Positions 1-5,954 of a stretch of DNA of 7,961 nt are shown in pieces; within the stretch, counting starts at the first letter, position 1, and every line of letters starts with the position of its first letter. The translations under genes and the position numbers were made by a program. The stretch comes from Caldifarciminota bacterium 4484_100 (GTDB lineage Bacteria; Hydrothermota; Tepidihabitantia; SM23-42), in the NCBI GenBank assembly GCA_002049785.1, contig MUKB01000043.1, positions 1-7,961 of the forward strand, in the 5' to 3' direction. Under the pieces are notes generated by a model, which ran no database searches, was not told where the DNA came from, and saw nothing but the letters and a program-made list of their open reading frames with translations.

Positions 1-128
1 TCGAATTCAACCTTCCCTCGATAGGTCGGTGCAGCAGGAGATGGCTTAAACGGAAACTTTGATGTATACGGTCCAAATACTATCGCCCGGATTGCCTCAC
101 CAAGTTCACGAAGTTTCGGTTTGCGCAT
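1..128 (-). CDS. NuoI/MbhN/EchF/HycF-like ferredoxin-type subunit, N-terminal 42 residues (cut by window)
   Basis: Only the first 42 codons and two bases lie in the window. The start is the ATG at 126-128, one base after the mrpG stop, with a perfect AGGAGG (135-140) 6 bases upstream. The translated residues begin MRKPKLRELGEAIRAIVFGP and continue with YTSKFPFKPSPAAPTYRGKV then EF. This matches the N-terminal lead of the two-[4Fe-4S] subunit of group 4 hydrogenases, which carries an amphipathic helix and a G-P-x-T-x-x-(Y/F)-P-x-x-P...RG pattern ahead of the cluster-binding cysteines. It would relay electrons from soluble ferredoxin (or another donor) to the small subunit. The cysteine motifs lie outside the window, so the cluster count cannot be checked. 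Its place at the end of the mrp block supports a single hydrogenase-Mrp complex. Confidence 0.83.
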   Translation of the reverse strand, partial: MRKPKLRELGEAIRAIVFGPYTSKFPFKPSPAAPTYRGKVEF

Positions 129-129
129 A

Positions 130-483
130 TCAATCCTCCTTTTCTATCTGTTCACCGCCCAATTTATCCTTTCCGTAGGCATCCATAACCGAGCCCTTCC
201 AGAGTTTTGTTCCAAAATGGATTGAGCCCTTCATCAATGCGTGTGCAGCAACCGGCGAGGTTAAAAGAAGAAATGCTCCACAGATAAGCGCCTTTATCCC
301 CATTGAACTGAAACCTTTTAACAGAAAAATTCCAATCATAATACCGAATGTTCCTAAGGTAACACACTTTGTTGCCGCCTGAAGACGATTATAGACATCA
401 GGAAATCGCACCAACCCAATTGCACCCAGGATATCAAAAAATACCCCAATCCAGATAATAATCCAGCCGATTGGACTAATCAT
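130..483 (-). CDS. mrpG: Mrp antiporter subunit MrpG (MbhC-like)
   Basis: Three-helix MrpG/MnhG family membrane protein, 117 residues. The signature GLVRFPDVYNRLQAATKCVT (23-42) is clear; the usual His of RLHAATK reads Gln (Q35). A second block, LTSPVAAHALMKGSI (74-88), matches the family TSPVxAHAL motif. The C-terminus (about 90-117) is a charged tail rich in Lys, Asp and Glu. The ATG at 481-483 lies 8 bases inside mrpF and has AAGGAG about 7 bases upstream. The stop is followed after one base by the start of the ferredoxin-type subunit, whose AGGAGG lies inside the end of mrpG. This completes the B-C-D-E-F-G series in standard bacterial order. Confidence 0.95.
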   Translation of the reverse strand: MISPIGWIIIWIGVFFDILGAIGLVRFPDVYNRLQAATKCVTLGTFGIMIGIFLLKGFSSMGIKALICGAFLLLTSPVAAHALMKGSIHFGTKLWKGSVMDAYGKDKLGGEQIEKED

Positions 484-730
484 CGAGACTCCTTTTTTCC
501 AAATACTTGGCCAAGGCCAATGTGCCTATAAAACTGAACAGCGCAAGGGTTATCGAAAGGTCCATCAGATATGGAAGGTTATAGAACATTGCTGCCAAAG
601 CGGTAATACCGACAAAGAGGATTCCCATAATATCAACGCCCACTGCCCGGTCCGATATTGAAGGACCCTGGTATATTCGGTAAAGGCATAAAAATCCACC
701 TATGGCAAGGATGCTTACAAAAACACTCAT
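476..730 (-). CDS. mrpF: Mrp antiporter subunit MrpF (MbhB-like)
   Basis: Three-helix membrane subunit of 84 residues, normal for MrpF/MnhF. The conserved YRIYQGPSISDRAVGVDIMG (17-36) includes G22-P23-S24, D27-R28 and a membrane Asp (D33). The C-terminal part has LMDLSITLALFSFIGTLALA (55-74) with D57, another family-conserved acid. Start at an ATG overlapping the mrpE stop, with AGGAGG about 8 bases upstream. It overlaps mrpG by 8 bases, so translation of the two is probably coupled. In Mrp and Mbh structures this subunit sits with MrpE and MrpG in the membrane module linked to ion exchange. Confidence 0.95.
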   Translation of the reverse strand: MSVFVSILAIGGFLCLYRIYQGPSISDRAVGVDIMGILFVGITALAAMFYNLPYLMDLSITLALFSFIGTLALAKYLEKRSLDD

Positions 731-1212
731 TCGAATATCCTCCTCAAATATTTTTCAAAACGTCGGGCAATGATTTTCGAGGCCTCATCGATCTCAGAAG
801 ACTCAACCCAGATCCAGTGGATGTATAGAAATTCACCATCAATCTCACAGGTCATAGTACCTGGAGTAAGGGTAATTGAATTTGCAAGAAAAACCTTGGC
901 AATATCTGTCTTCAGCATGGTTCTAATCTTTACAATACCGGGTCTTATCGGCCGCTGGGGATGCAGGGCCCGATAGGCAACATCAATATTTGCCTTAATC
1001 ATATACCAGATAAAAACCGGAATATAGACAACAAACCAGAAGATGCGGTGGAGTTGCAAAAATTTAATGGGTCGGGTTGTGAAATAACCGCCAAAGATGA
1101 TTGTGCTCAATAGCGCAACCACCACTCCCGCAATAATATGGTCTAAATGGACACTCAATGTAAGTAATAACCAGAGACAAAAGGCAAGGATAAAGTAGAG
1201 AAGGTATCTCAT
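727..1212 (-). CDS. mrpE: Mrp antiporter subunit MrpE (MbhA-like)
   Basis: MrpE/MnhE family protein, 161 residues, usual length. Hydrophobic helices occupy about 3-19, 24-42 and 55-75, followed by a cytoplasmic-type domain. Signature blocks are ANIDVAYRALHPQRPIRPGI (74-93) and LANSITLTPGTMTCEIDG (109-126), then HWIWVESSE and a basic C-terminus. MrpE is a structural or accessory subunit required for the assembly and activity of Mrp antiporters, and it corresponds to MbhA in archaeal Mbh. It starts 10 bases after the mrpD stop and has the weakest ribosome site of the operon (GGGGGT), which might lower its translation relative to mrpD. Its stop overlaps the mrpF start as ATGA. Confidence 0.94.
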   Translation of the reverse strand: MRYLLYFILAFCLWLLLTLSVHLDHIIAGVVVALLSTIIFGGYFTTRPIKFLQLHRIFWFVVYIPVFIWYMIKANIDVAYRALHPQRPIRPGIVKIRTMLKTDIAKVFLANSITLTPGTMTCEIDGEFLYIHWIWVESSEIDEASKIIARRFEKYLRRIFE

Positions 1213-1216
1213 ATCG

Positions 1217-1222
1217 ACCCCC
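1217..1222 (-). promoter_or_regulatory. Weak ribosome binding site of mrpE
   Basis: GGGGGT directly after the mrpD stop and 4 bases before the mrpE ATG region begins. It departs from the AGGAGG or GGAGG seen before most other genes here and may give lower initiation or depend on coupling to mrpD. Confidence 0.45.
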
Positions 1223-2728
1223 TTAGAAATTCAGCGAAAAAGAACCAAAAACAAGCTGGGCATATTCAACACCGCGTAATAGTGCATTCGCTGCCGGACC
1301 AATAAGAAAGTCCATCAAGGTCTGAAACCCCAGACCGGTCAATAGAACCAATATTACCAGAAAAACCATTGCAATGCGCATTGAAAACGGCGCCTTCTTA
1401 ATATCGGCCATCTTTCCTTTCTTCATAAACACACTATTCTCAATCTTCAAGAGATACGAAAGGGTCAGAACACTCAGGCCAATGGCAATAATTGCCAGCC
1501 AGAGTAGACCCGCCTTAATCGCACCGAGGACGATAAAAAGCTTGGCAAAGAAACCGACCAGAGGCGGCAGTCCAATCAGAGAAAGGGCACCGAACCTATA
1601 ACTCCAGGCGGTGGTCGACATCGCCTCACCCAGACCTGCAAGTTTATCCAGATCCCTGGTACCGGTCCGATGCACCACCGAGCCTGAGGTCAAGAATAGC
1701 AACCCCTTACCTAAGGCATGGGCAAGGATATAGAATATTGCACCAGCAACCCCATAATAATTACCAATCCCAAACCCCACCATAATATAACCGATCTGGG
1801 AAACTGTAGAATAGCCCAACAGTCTCTTATAATCCTTCTGGTTGAGTGCGCTAAGCCCAGCCCAGGCGATCGATAATAACCCGATACCGATCAGAATATT
1901 GAAGAAGACCGGGGCATTCGCCCGATTAAGACCGAAGATATTAAAGACAATCCGTGCAGTAGTATAGATACCCAGCACCTTAATAAATATTCCTGAAAGC
2001 AGGCTCGATACCGGTGCCGGAGCTGCAGGATGGGCATCAGGAAGCCAGGTGTGGAAAGGCACAAGTGCCGCCTTTATAGAAAAGGCAAAGAGTAGCATAC
2101 CAAGAATCGTCCAGAAAAATGGGGTCATTCCAATACTACTGATCGTATTAGAAATATCCGCAAGATTCAAAGTCGAGGTCTTGGCATATAAAAGGGCTAT
2201 GGCCAGCAAAAATGTCAGACCTCCGATTTCACCCATCACCATATACTTAAAAGACGCCTCCAGTTCTTCTGCATCAACCCCAAAGGCAACAAGACAATAA
2301 GAAGAGATTGCTGCAATCTCCAAGAAAACAAACATATTGAAGAGGTCTCCAGTGATTGCAATACCCATCATTCCCGCGGTGATCAGCATATAGAGGGTAT
2401 AAAACTTCCACTGCCCGGTAAAGTGACCGATGTATCGAAGTGAAAAGAAACAGCCGGAAAAGACAATAATTGAAATCACCAGCACCATAAATGCACTGAA
2501 AGAATCAAATGCCATCACAATACCCAGGGGTGGGGGCCAATTTCCCATGCGATAAACAATCATCGAGGTCTCCTGGGTAAGGGCAATACCGTAAAGGGCC
2601 AGGATAAAGAGCACAAAAGAAACAACCGTGGCAACAATCCAGACCAAGGTTTTACTGATCTTACCCAGAAGGGGAATAGCAAAGGCGGTGATCAAGGGGA
2701 TGGCAAAATATAGTGGAATAATTGACAC
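1223..2728 (-). CDS. mrpD: Mrp antiporter subunit MrpD (MbhH-like, NuoM/N homologue)
   Basis: Full-length (501 residues) antiporter-like membrane subunit with all expected charged residues. They are the TM5 Glu in VFLEIAAISSYCLVAFG (E137), the TM7 Lys in SIKAALVPFHTWLPDAHPAA (K219), the TM8 Lys in SGIFIKVLGIY (K250), HALGKGLLF (H337, K341) and GFFAKLF (K396). E137 and K219 fall at the same numbers I recall as functionally important in Bacillus MrpD. About fourteen helices are visible. It is the only one of the three antiporter-like proteins here with the complete set, so it is the best candidate for a functional H+/Na+ channel. The start is GTG (2726-2728), 9 bases after the mrpC stop, with AGGAGGT 4 bases upstream; the next in-frame ATG would remove TM1-TM2. 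Equivalent to MbhH in Pyrococcus. Confidence 0.95.
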   Translation of the reverse strand: MSIIPLYFAIPLITAFAIPLLGKISKTLVWIVATVVSFVLFILALYGIALTQETSMIVYRMGNWPPPLGIVMAFDSFSAFMVLVISIIVFSGCFFSLRYIGHFTGQWKFYTLYMLITAGMMGIAITGDLFNMFVFLEIAAISSYCLVAFGVDAEELEASFKYMVMGEIGGLTFLLAIALLYAKTSTLNLADISNTISSIGMTPFFWTILGMLLFAFSIKAALVPFHTWLPDAHPAAPAPVSSLLSGIFIKVLGIYTTARIVFNIFGLNRANAPVFFNILIGIGLLSIAWAGLSALNQKDYKRLLGYSTVSQIGYIMVGFGIGNYYGVAGAIFYILAHALGKGLLFLTSGSVVHRTGTRDLDKLAGLGEAMSTTAWSYRFGALSLIGLPPLVGFFAKLFIVLGAIKAGLLWLAIIAIGLSVLTLSYLLKIENSVFMKKGKMADIKKAPFSMRIAMVFLVILVLLTGLGFQTLMDFLIGPAANALLRGVEYAQLVFGSFSLNF

Positions 2729-2732
2729 CCTA

Positions 2733-2739
2733 ACCTCCT
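2733..2739 (-). promoter_or_regulatory. Ribosome binding site deciding the mrpD GTG start
   Basis: AGGAGGT on the minus strand, 4 bases before the GTG at 2726-2728. It overlaps the mrpC stop codon (TAG at 2738-2740), so a ribosome finishing mrpC clears the site just as the next start is reached. Confidence 0.78.
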
Positions 2740-3076
2740 ATCCTTTCAACTTCTTAATCTTCGCGATATCAAATGTCTTATATCGTTCGTAGATACGCAG
2801 GGCAATCGCCAGCATAACTGCAGTAGTTCCTAAGGCGATAACAATCGCGGTAAGTACTAAGGCCTGGGGAATGGGGTCGACAAAATTATGCGCACTATGA
2901 ACCTTTGTAATAATTGGAGCCAGTGCACCGCGGCGGAATCCAATCAGGGCGAAGAGTAGATTCACCGAATATTCAATCAGGGCGAAACCGATTATAATCT
3001 TAATCAAATTTCGTTTGGTGACTATTGCATAAAGACCGATAAGAAATAAGGCTATGCAGAAAACGAAGATTGTCAT
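2738..3076 (-). CDS. mrpC: Mrp antiporter subunit MrpC (NuoK-like, MbhG-like)
   Basis: NuoK-like membrane subunit of 112 residues, normal for MrpC. Three hydrophobic segments are visible (about 2-20, 25-46, 70-95) with a short basic C-terminal tail. The MrpC signature DPIPQALVLTAIVIALG is at 67-83. KRNLIKIIIGFALIEYSVNLL (21-41) carries a buried Glu (E35) in the second helix, the position used by NuoK for proton transfer. The ATG overlaps the mrpB stop by one base (TAATG), with GGAGG 5 to 6 bases upstream. In the membrane arm it should sit beside MrpD and help connect the ion paths of neighbouring antiporter-like subunits. Confidence 0.95.
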   Translation of the reverse strand: MTIFVFCIALFLIGLYAIVTKRNLIKIIIGFALIEYSVNLLFALIGFRRGALAPIITKVHSAHNFVDPIPQALVLTAIVIALGTTAVMLAIALRIYERYKTFDIAKIKKLKG

Positions 3077-3510
3077 TAATCCTCCATTATATATTTAAAT
3101 GCTGCCAGGGCCAGAAATATTGAAAAGAGCCCGGCCCCTACCTTGATCCCAATCGCGATATTACAGAATGGAATGATCCCGGCGCTTAAAAGATATAGTG
3201 GTGTTCCCTTGGGCAAGAAATTAAAGAAGAAGACGCCCGCTATCAAAAGACCGAGCAGTGCGATTATCACAAAGAGCAGAGCACCCACACTTTCAAAGAC
3301 CGAGGCGGTAATGCTCGATTTCTTTTCTCCTGCCTTAGAACCTCCAAATGCCAGATATCTTAGAACAAAGACGCCCGCAACAATCACGCCTCCGGCAAAC
3401 CCTCCTCCCGGGGTGAGATGTCCATGAAGAATGATATATACCCCATAGAGGAAAATAAATCCAATCATAATGTTGGTAATTGTCTTAACGATTAAACTCA
3501 TCCCTTTCAC
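3076..3510 (-). CDS. mrpB: Mrp antiporter subunit MrpB (MbhF-like)
   Basis: Small membrane subunit of the multisubunit Na+/H+ antiporter, MnhB/MrpB domain. The hallmark HGHLTPGGGFAGG is at residues 29-41, and a second conserved block NIAIGIKVGAGLFS at 117-130. Four main hydrophobic segments are visible (about 5-25, 38-55, 70-92, 105-135), and 144 residues is normal for the family. The start is the GTG at 3508-3510, which overlaps the preceding stop as GTGA and has AGGAGG 5 bases upstream. An ATG three codons downstream (3499-3501) lies too far from that site and is less likely. The product would pack between the MbhD/E-type protein and MrpC in the membrane arm. Confidence 0.95.
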   Translation of the reverse strand: MKGMSLIVKTITNIMIGFIFLYGVYIILHGHLTPGGGFAGGVIVAGVFVLRYLAFGGSKAGEKKSSITASVFESVGALLFVIIALLGLLIAGVFFFNFLPKGTPLYLLSAGIIPFCNIAIGIKVGAGLFSIFLALAAFKYIMED

Positions 3511-4043
3511 TTTTGCCTCCTGCCGATCTTACGCATCAGGGCGACAACGCCGATCACTGAAGTAAAGAGAACCGTAGCCTCACCCAGGGTATCAAGGGCA
3601 CGAAAATCGAGAATCACATCTGCAACCAGATTAGCACCACCTGCACGGGGTAGGCCGAGTCGGATATATTGACCTGCAACCCTCATCGTAGCCTGTCCAA
3701 AGGGTGGGATGTCATTCATCGCCCGAACCATCGCAATGAAGAAGAGAATTGCAAACACTGCATACAATACCGTAGCCAGAACCTGGGTTCCGGAAAATTT
3801 TTCTGCTATAGTCTCATCAATATGGGTTGTCTTCAAAATAACTGCCACAAATATCACAATCGTAAGCACCTCAACAACAATTTGAACGATCGCCAGATCC
3901 GGGGCCTGTACCAGAATAAACATTATTGCCACAGAAAATCCGACTGCACCAAGAGATATGACCGCGGCCAACAGATCCTTGATTTCAGTGGCGATAATCG
4001 CAGCAACGAGCATAAATATTAGAAATAGATAAAGCTCAATCAT
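3507..4043 (-). CDS. MbhD+MbhE-type subunit (separate MrpA C-terminal domain, MbxD-like)
   Basis: Membrane protein of 178 residues matching the C-terminal domains of MrpA, which in Mbh are two proteins (MbhD, MbhE) and in Mbx are fused. The MbhD-like DUF4040 part has GAVGFSVAIMFILVQAPDLA (32-51) followed by IVQIVVEVLT, with a membrane Glu (E58). The MbhE-like part has NLVADVILDFRALDTLGEA (138-156) and a final helix ending in RKIGRRQK. I see about five to six hydrophobic segments. It should form part of the ion path and the junction between antiporter modules; the membrane Glu and Asp are of the kind used for ion transfer. It begins 14 bases after the 631-residue gene, with its own GGAGGT site about 5 bases before the ATG, so it is a separately initiated protein rather than a frameshift product. 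Its stop overlaps the mrpB start (GTGA). Confidence 0.9.
   Translation of the reverse strand: MIELYLFLIFMLVAAIIATEIKDLLAAVISLGAVGFSVAIMFILVQAPDLAIVQIVVEVLTIVIFVAVILKTTHIDETIAEKFSGTQVLATVLYAVFAILFFIAMVRAMNDIPPFGQATMRVAGQYIRLGLPRAGGANLVADVILDFRALDTLGEATVLFTSVIGVVALMRKIGRRQK
3516..3521 (-). promoter_or_regulatory. Ribosome binding site deciding the mrpB GTG start
   Basis: AGGAGG on the minus strand, 5 bases before the GTG at 3508-3510. It favours the GTG, which overlaps the upstream stop, over the ATG three codons downstream. Confidence 0.75.
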
Positions 4044-4057
4044 TTACACCTCCATAA

Positions 4058-5953
4058 CTAAAATACCAAAATCAACAGGATGATAATTCCACCCAGAAAG
4101 ATCCAGCCTACATAATTATATAGTTCTCCAGTATGAAGCAGTGATATAAATGTGCCCAGAACTCTTACCATCCTGCCGATACCTTCATAGATTGTGGTCA
4201 GGATACGATTAATCACATCCTTGAAGACGATTGCAAGTCCACCTGCAATACCGATCAAATAATTATAGAAATCGAAGGCTCCACCCTCACCAAACTGGTA
4301 GGTCTTTTCCAGAAGGTCAAGGTTGTGGAGCGAGGAATAGAAATTTGGACCGGTGATACTGGCCTCGTCGGTCTCCAGAATCTCACCGCCGATAAAGACC
4401 CGACTCCTTCTTGGCCTCCAGGCGGTGCCAAAAAGATAGACCAATAATCCAATCAAGACGCCGACGATAATCAATATCGTCGCCAGACCCGGAACCCAGA
4501 AACCGAGTTTGCTGACATCAAATCGAATTACCGGAGCCACCAGATATTTCAGGGGAACCGCCTGCGCAAATATTCCAAAGACGATGCAGGCAAGGGCAAG
4601 GATAAATGAAGGTGTTACCATCTCAAAGCGTGCCTCACGCACCTTATCCAGATTATCCGGTCTCCGACCCAAAAATATCGAATGCACCAACTTTAGATTA
4701 TAGGCCAGGGTCAGGATACTTCCGAACATTGCACAGATCAAGAATACGAACCAGAGAGGGAACCTATCGGCAAGTCCGATAATGCCCTGATAGATCATCC
4801 ATTTTGAATAGAAACCATTCAATGGTGGCACACCTGAAATCGCCAATCCCGCAATCAGAAATGAGAAGAAGGTGAGGGGCATCTTGACACCCAAACCTCC
4901 AAGATTATCGAGTTCGCTTGTCTTGGTGCGATACTCCACTGCCCCGGCTCCCAAAAAGAGAACCGATTTATAAATTGTGTTGTTCAACATATGAAACAGG
5001 GCACCTGCAATTGCAATAGGCATTCCGGTGCCAAGCCCCAGAACCATATATCCTGCCTGTGATACCGTGGAAAAGGCGAGGAGTCTCTGGGCCTCTTTCT
5101 GCAATAATGCCATCACCGACATAAAGACAATGGTCACTGCACCGATAATCATCAAAAGCACCTGCAACCCTCCGAACTTGGAGATATCAAATATTGAATA
5201 GGAAATCCTGAACAGAAGATAGAACCCCAAAAGCTTATCCAGGCTTCCCGGGATGAATGCCAGAGTCGATGCAGGAACAACCCGGGCAGACTCCGGAATC
5301 CAGGTATGGAGGGGCATTGTTCCCAGCTTTGCCAGGGCACCGACCGCAATTAAAATATATGAAACGACATACCAGCCCTGGGTAAATATCAAACGGTGCT
5401 GGAGCGGAAAATCTACATTTCCGAGTCTCACAAAGAGCATAACTATTCCAAGAAGCATCACAAAGTCGCTTACTCCAATAATGGTAAGTGCCTTGCGCGC
5501 AGCAAATGTGCTATCCTTTTTACCCACCAGCAAAAGGCCATAAAGTGAAAAGACAAGAAAGTTCCAGAAGATCAACAAGAAAATCAGGTTGCCACTCAGA
5601 ACAACACCATTGGCCCCAGCCAGGGTCAGGGCAATATAAACATAGTAGAACCTCTCCCTGGGATTCTTGGAAACCGCCTTCAAGGAGTATAACCAGATCA
5701 GGAAGGCAAAGATGCCGTTAAAGAGGATAATCAGTCCGGTAAGGTTATCAACATAAAACCGAAAATTGATGCCGGCAAATGAGATCAGATTAAAAGAGAG
5801 TATCTTGGTCTGGCTGGCGATGAAGAAACGAACCGAGAAAAAGAGTGTCAGGAAGAACCCCAAAAAGTTAAATTCACTCCGCAGACGATTAATCAACAAA
5901 CCCAGCAATCCACCCGCAATAGGCAGTAAAATTAAATAATAAATCTCATTCAT
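4058..5953 (-). CDS. NuoL/HyfB/MrpA-N-like antiporter subunit with C-terminal lateral-helix region (631 aa)
   Basis: Large NuoL-type membrane subunit occupying the mrpA position. The core (to about residue 430) shows ALAKLGTMPLHTWIPESA (K209, H216), LDKLLGFY (K240), QRLLAFSTVSQAGYMVLG (289-306), NTIYKSVLFLGAGAV (K329) and GVPPLNGFYSK (K384). The TM5 motif reads LLIFWNFLVF, with N131 (codon AAC at 5561-5563) where the family has Glu. After the core come two hydrophobic segments, a soluble stretch (VFIGGEILETDE, 519-530; GEGGAFDFYNYL, 555-566), an amphipathic region and a last helix after LLHTGELYNYVGWIFLG (605-621). This resembles the lateral helix plus terminal anchor of NuoL/MrpA/Hyf-type proteins. 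Together with the next 178-residue protein it totals 809 residues, close to an undivided MrpA (about 800), so a split MrpA is the best reading; a HyfB/EchA-like origin is the alternative. Start: ATG one base after the previous stop, with AGGAGG 8 bases upstream. Confidence 0.9.
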   Translation of the reverse strand: MNEIYYLILLPIAGGLLGLLINRLRSEFNFLGFFLTLFFSVRFFIASQTKILSFNLISFAGINFRFYVDNLTGLIILFNGIFAFLIWLYSLKAVSKNPRERFYYVYIALTLAGANGVVLSGNLIFLLIFWNFLVFSLYGLLLVGKKDSTFAARKALTIIGVSDFVMLLGIVMLFVRLGNVDFPLQHRLIFTQGWYVVSYILIAVGALAKLGTMPLHTWIPESARVVPASTLAFIPGSLDKLLGFYLLFRISYSIFDISKFGGLQVLLMIIGAVTIVFMSVMALLQKEAQRLLAFSTVSQAGYMVLGLGTGMPIAIAGALFHMLNNTIYKSVLFLGAGAVEYRTKTSELDNLGGLGVKMPLTFFSFLIAGLAISGVPPLNGFYSKWMIYQGIIGLADRFPLWFVFLICAMFGSILTLAYNLKLVHSIFLGRRPDNLDKVREARFEMVTPSFILALACIVFGIFAQAVPLKYLVAPVIRFDVSKLGFWVPGLATILIIVGVLIGLLVYLFGTAWRPRRSRVFIGGEILETDEASITGPNFYSSLHNLDLLEKTYQFGEGGAFDFYNYLIGIAGGLAIVFKDVINRILTTIYEGIGRMVRVLGTFISLLHTGELYNYVGWIFLGGIIILLILVF

Positions 5954-5954
5954 A

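Noticed and set aside
1715..1734. A 20-base exact repeat shared with 6390-6409
   Set aside because: Both copies encode the same conserved YILAHA segment of two paralogous antiporter-like subunits in the same frame. Shared codon choice at a conserved motif explains it better than a repeat element, though local gene conversion is not excluded.
3499..3501. ATG as an alternative mrpB start
   Set aside because: The AGGAGG site is 14 bases away from it but 5 bases from the GTG, and the GTG gives the GTGA overlap typical of this operon.
3669..4022. A 117-codon plus-strand open frame opposite the MbhD/E-type gene
   Set aside because: The product is rich in His, Asn, Arg and Cys with no hydrophobic pattern or family motif; it is opposite a clear conserved gene.
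4044..4057. The largest gap between genes, as a possible regulatory site
   Set aside because: Fourteen bases, filled mainly by the GGAGGT ribosome site of the next gene; no room for a promoter or terminator.
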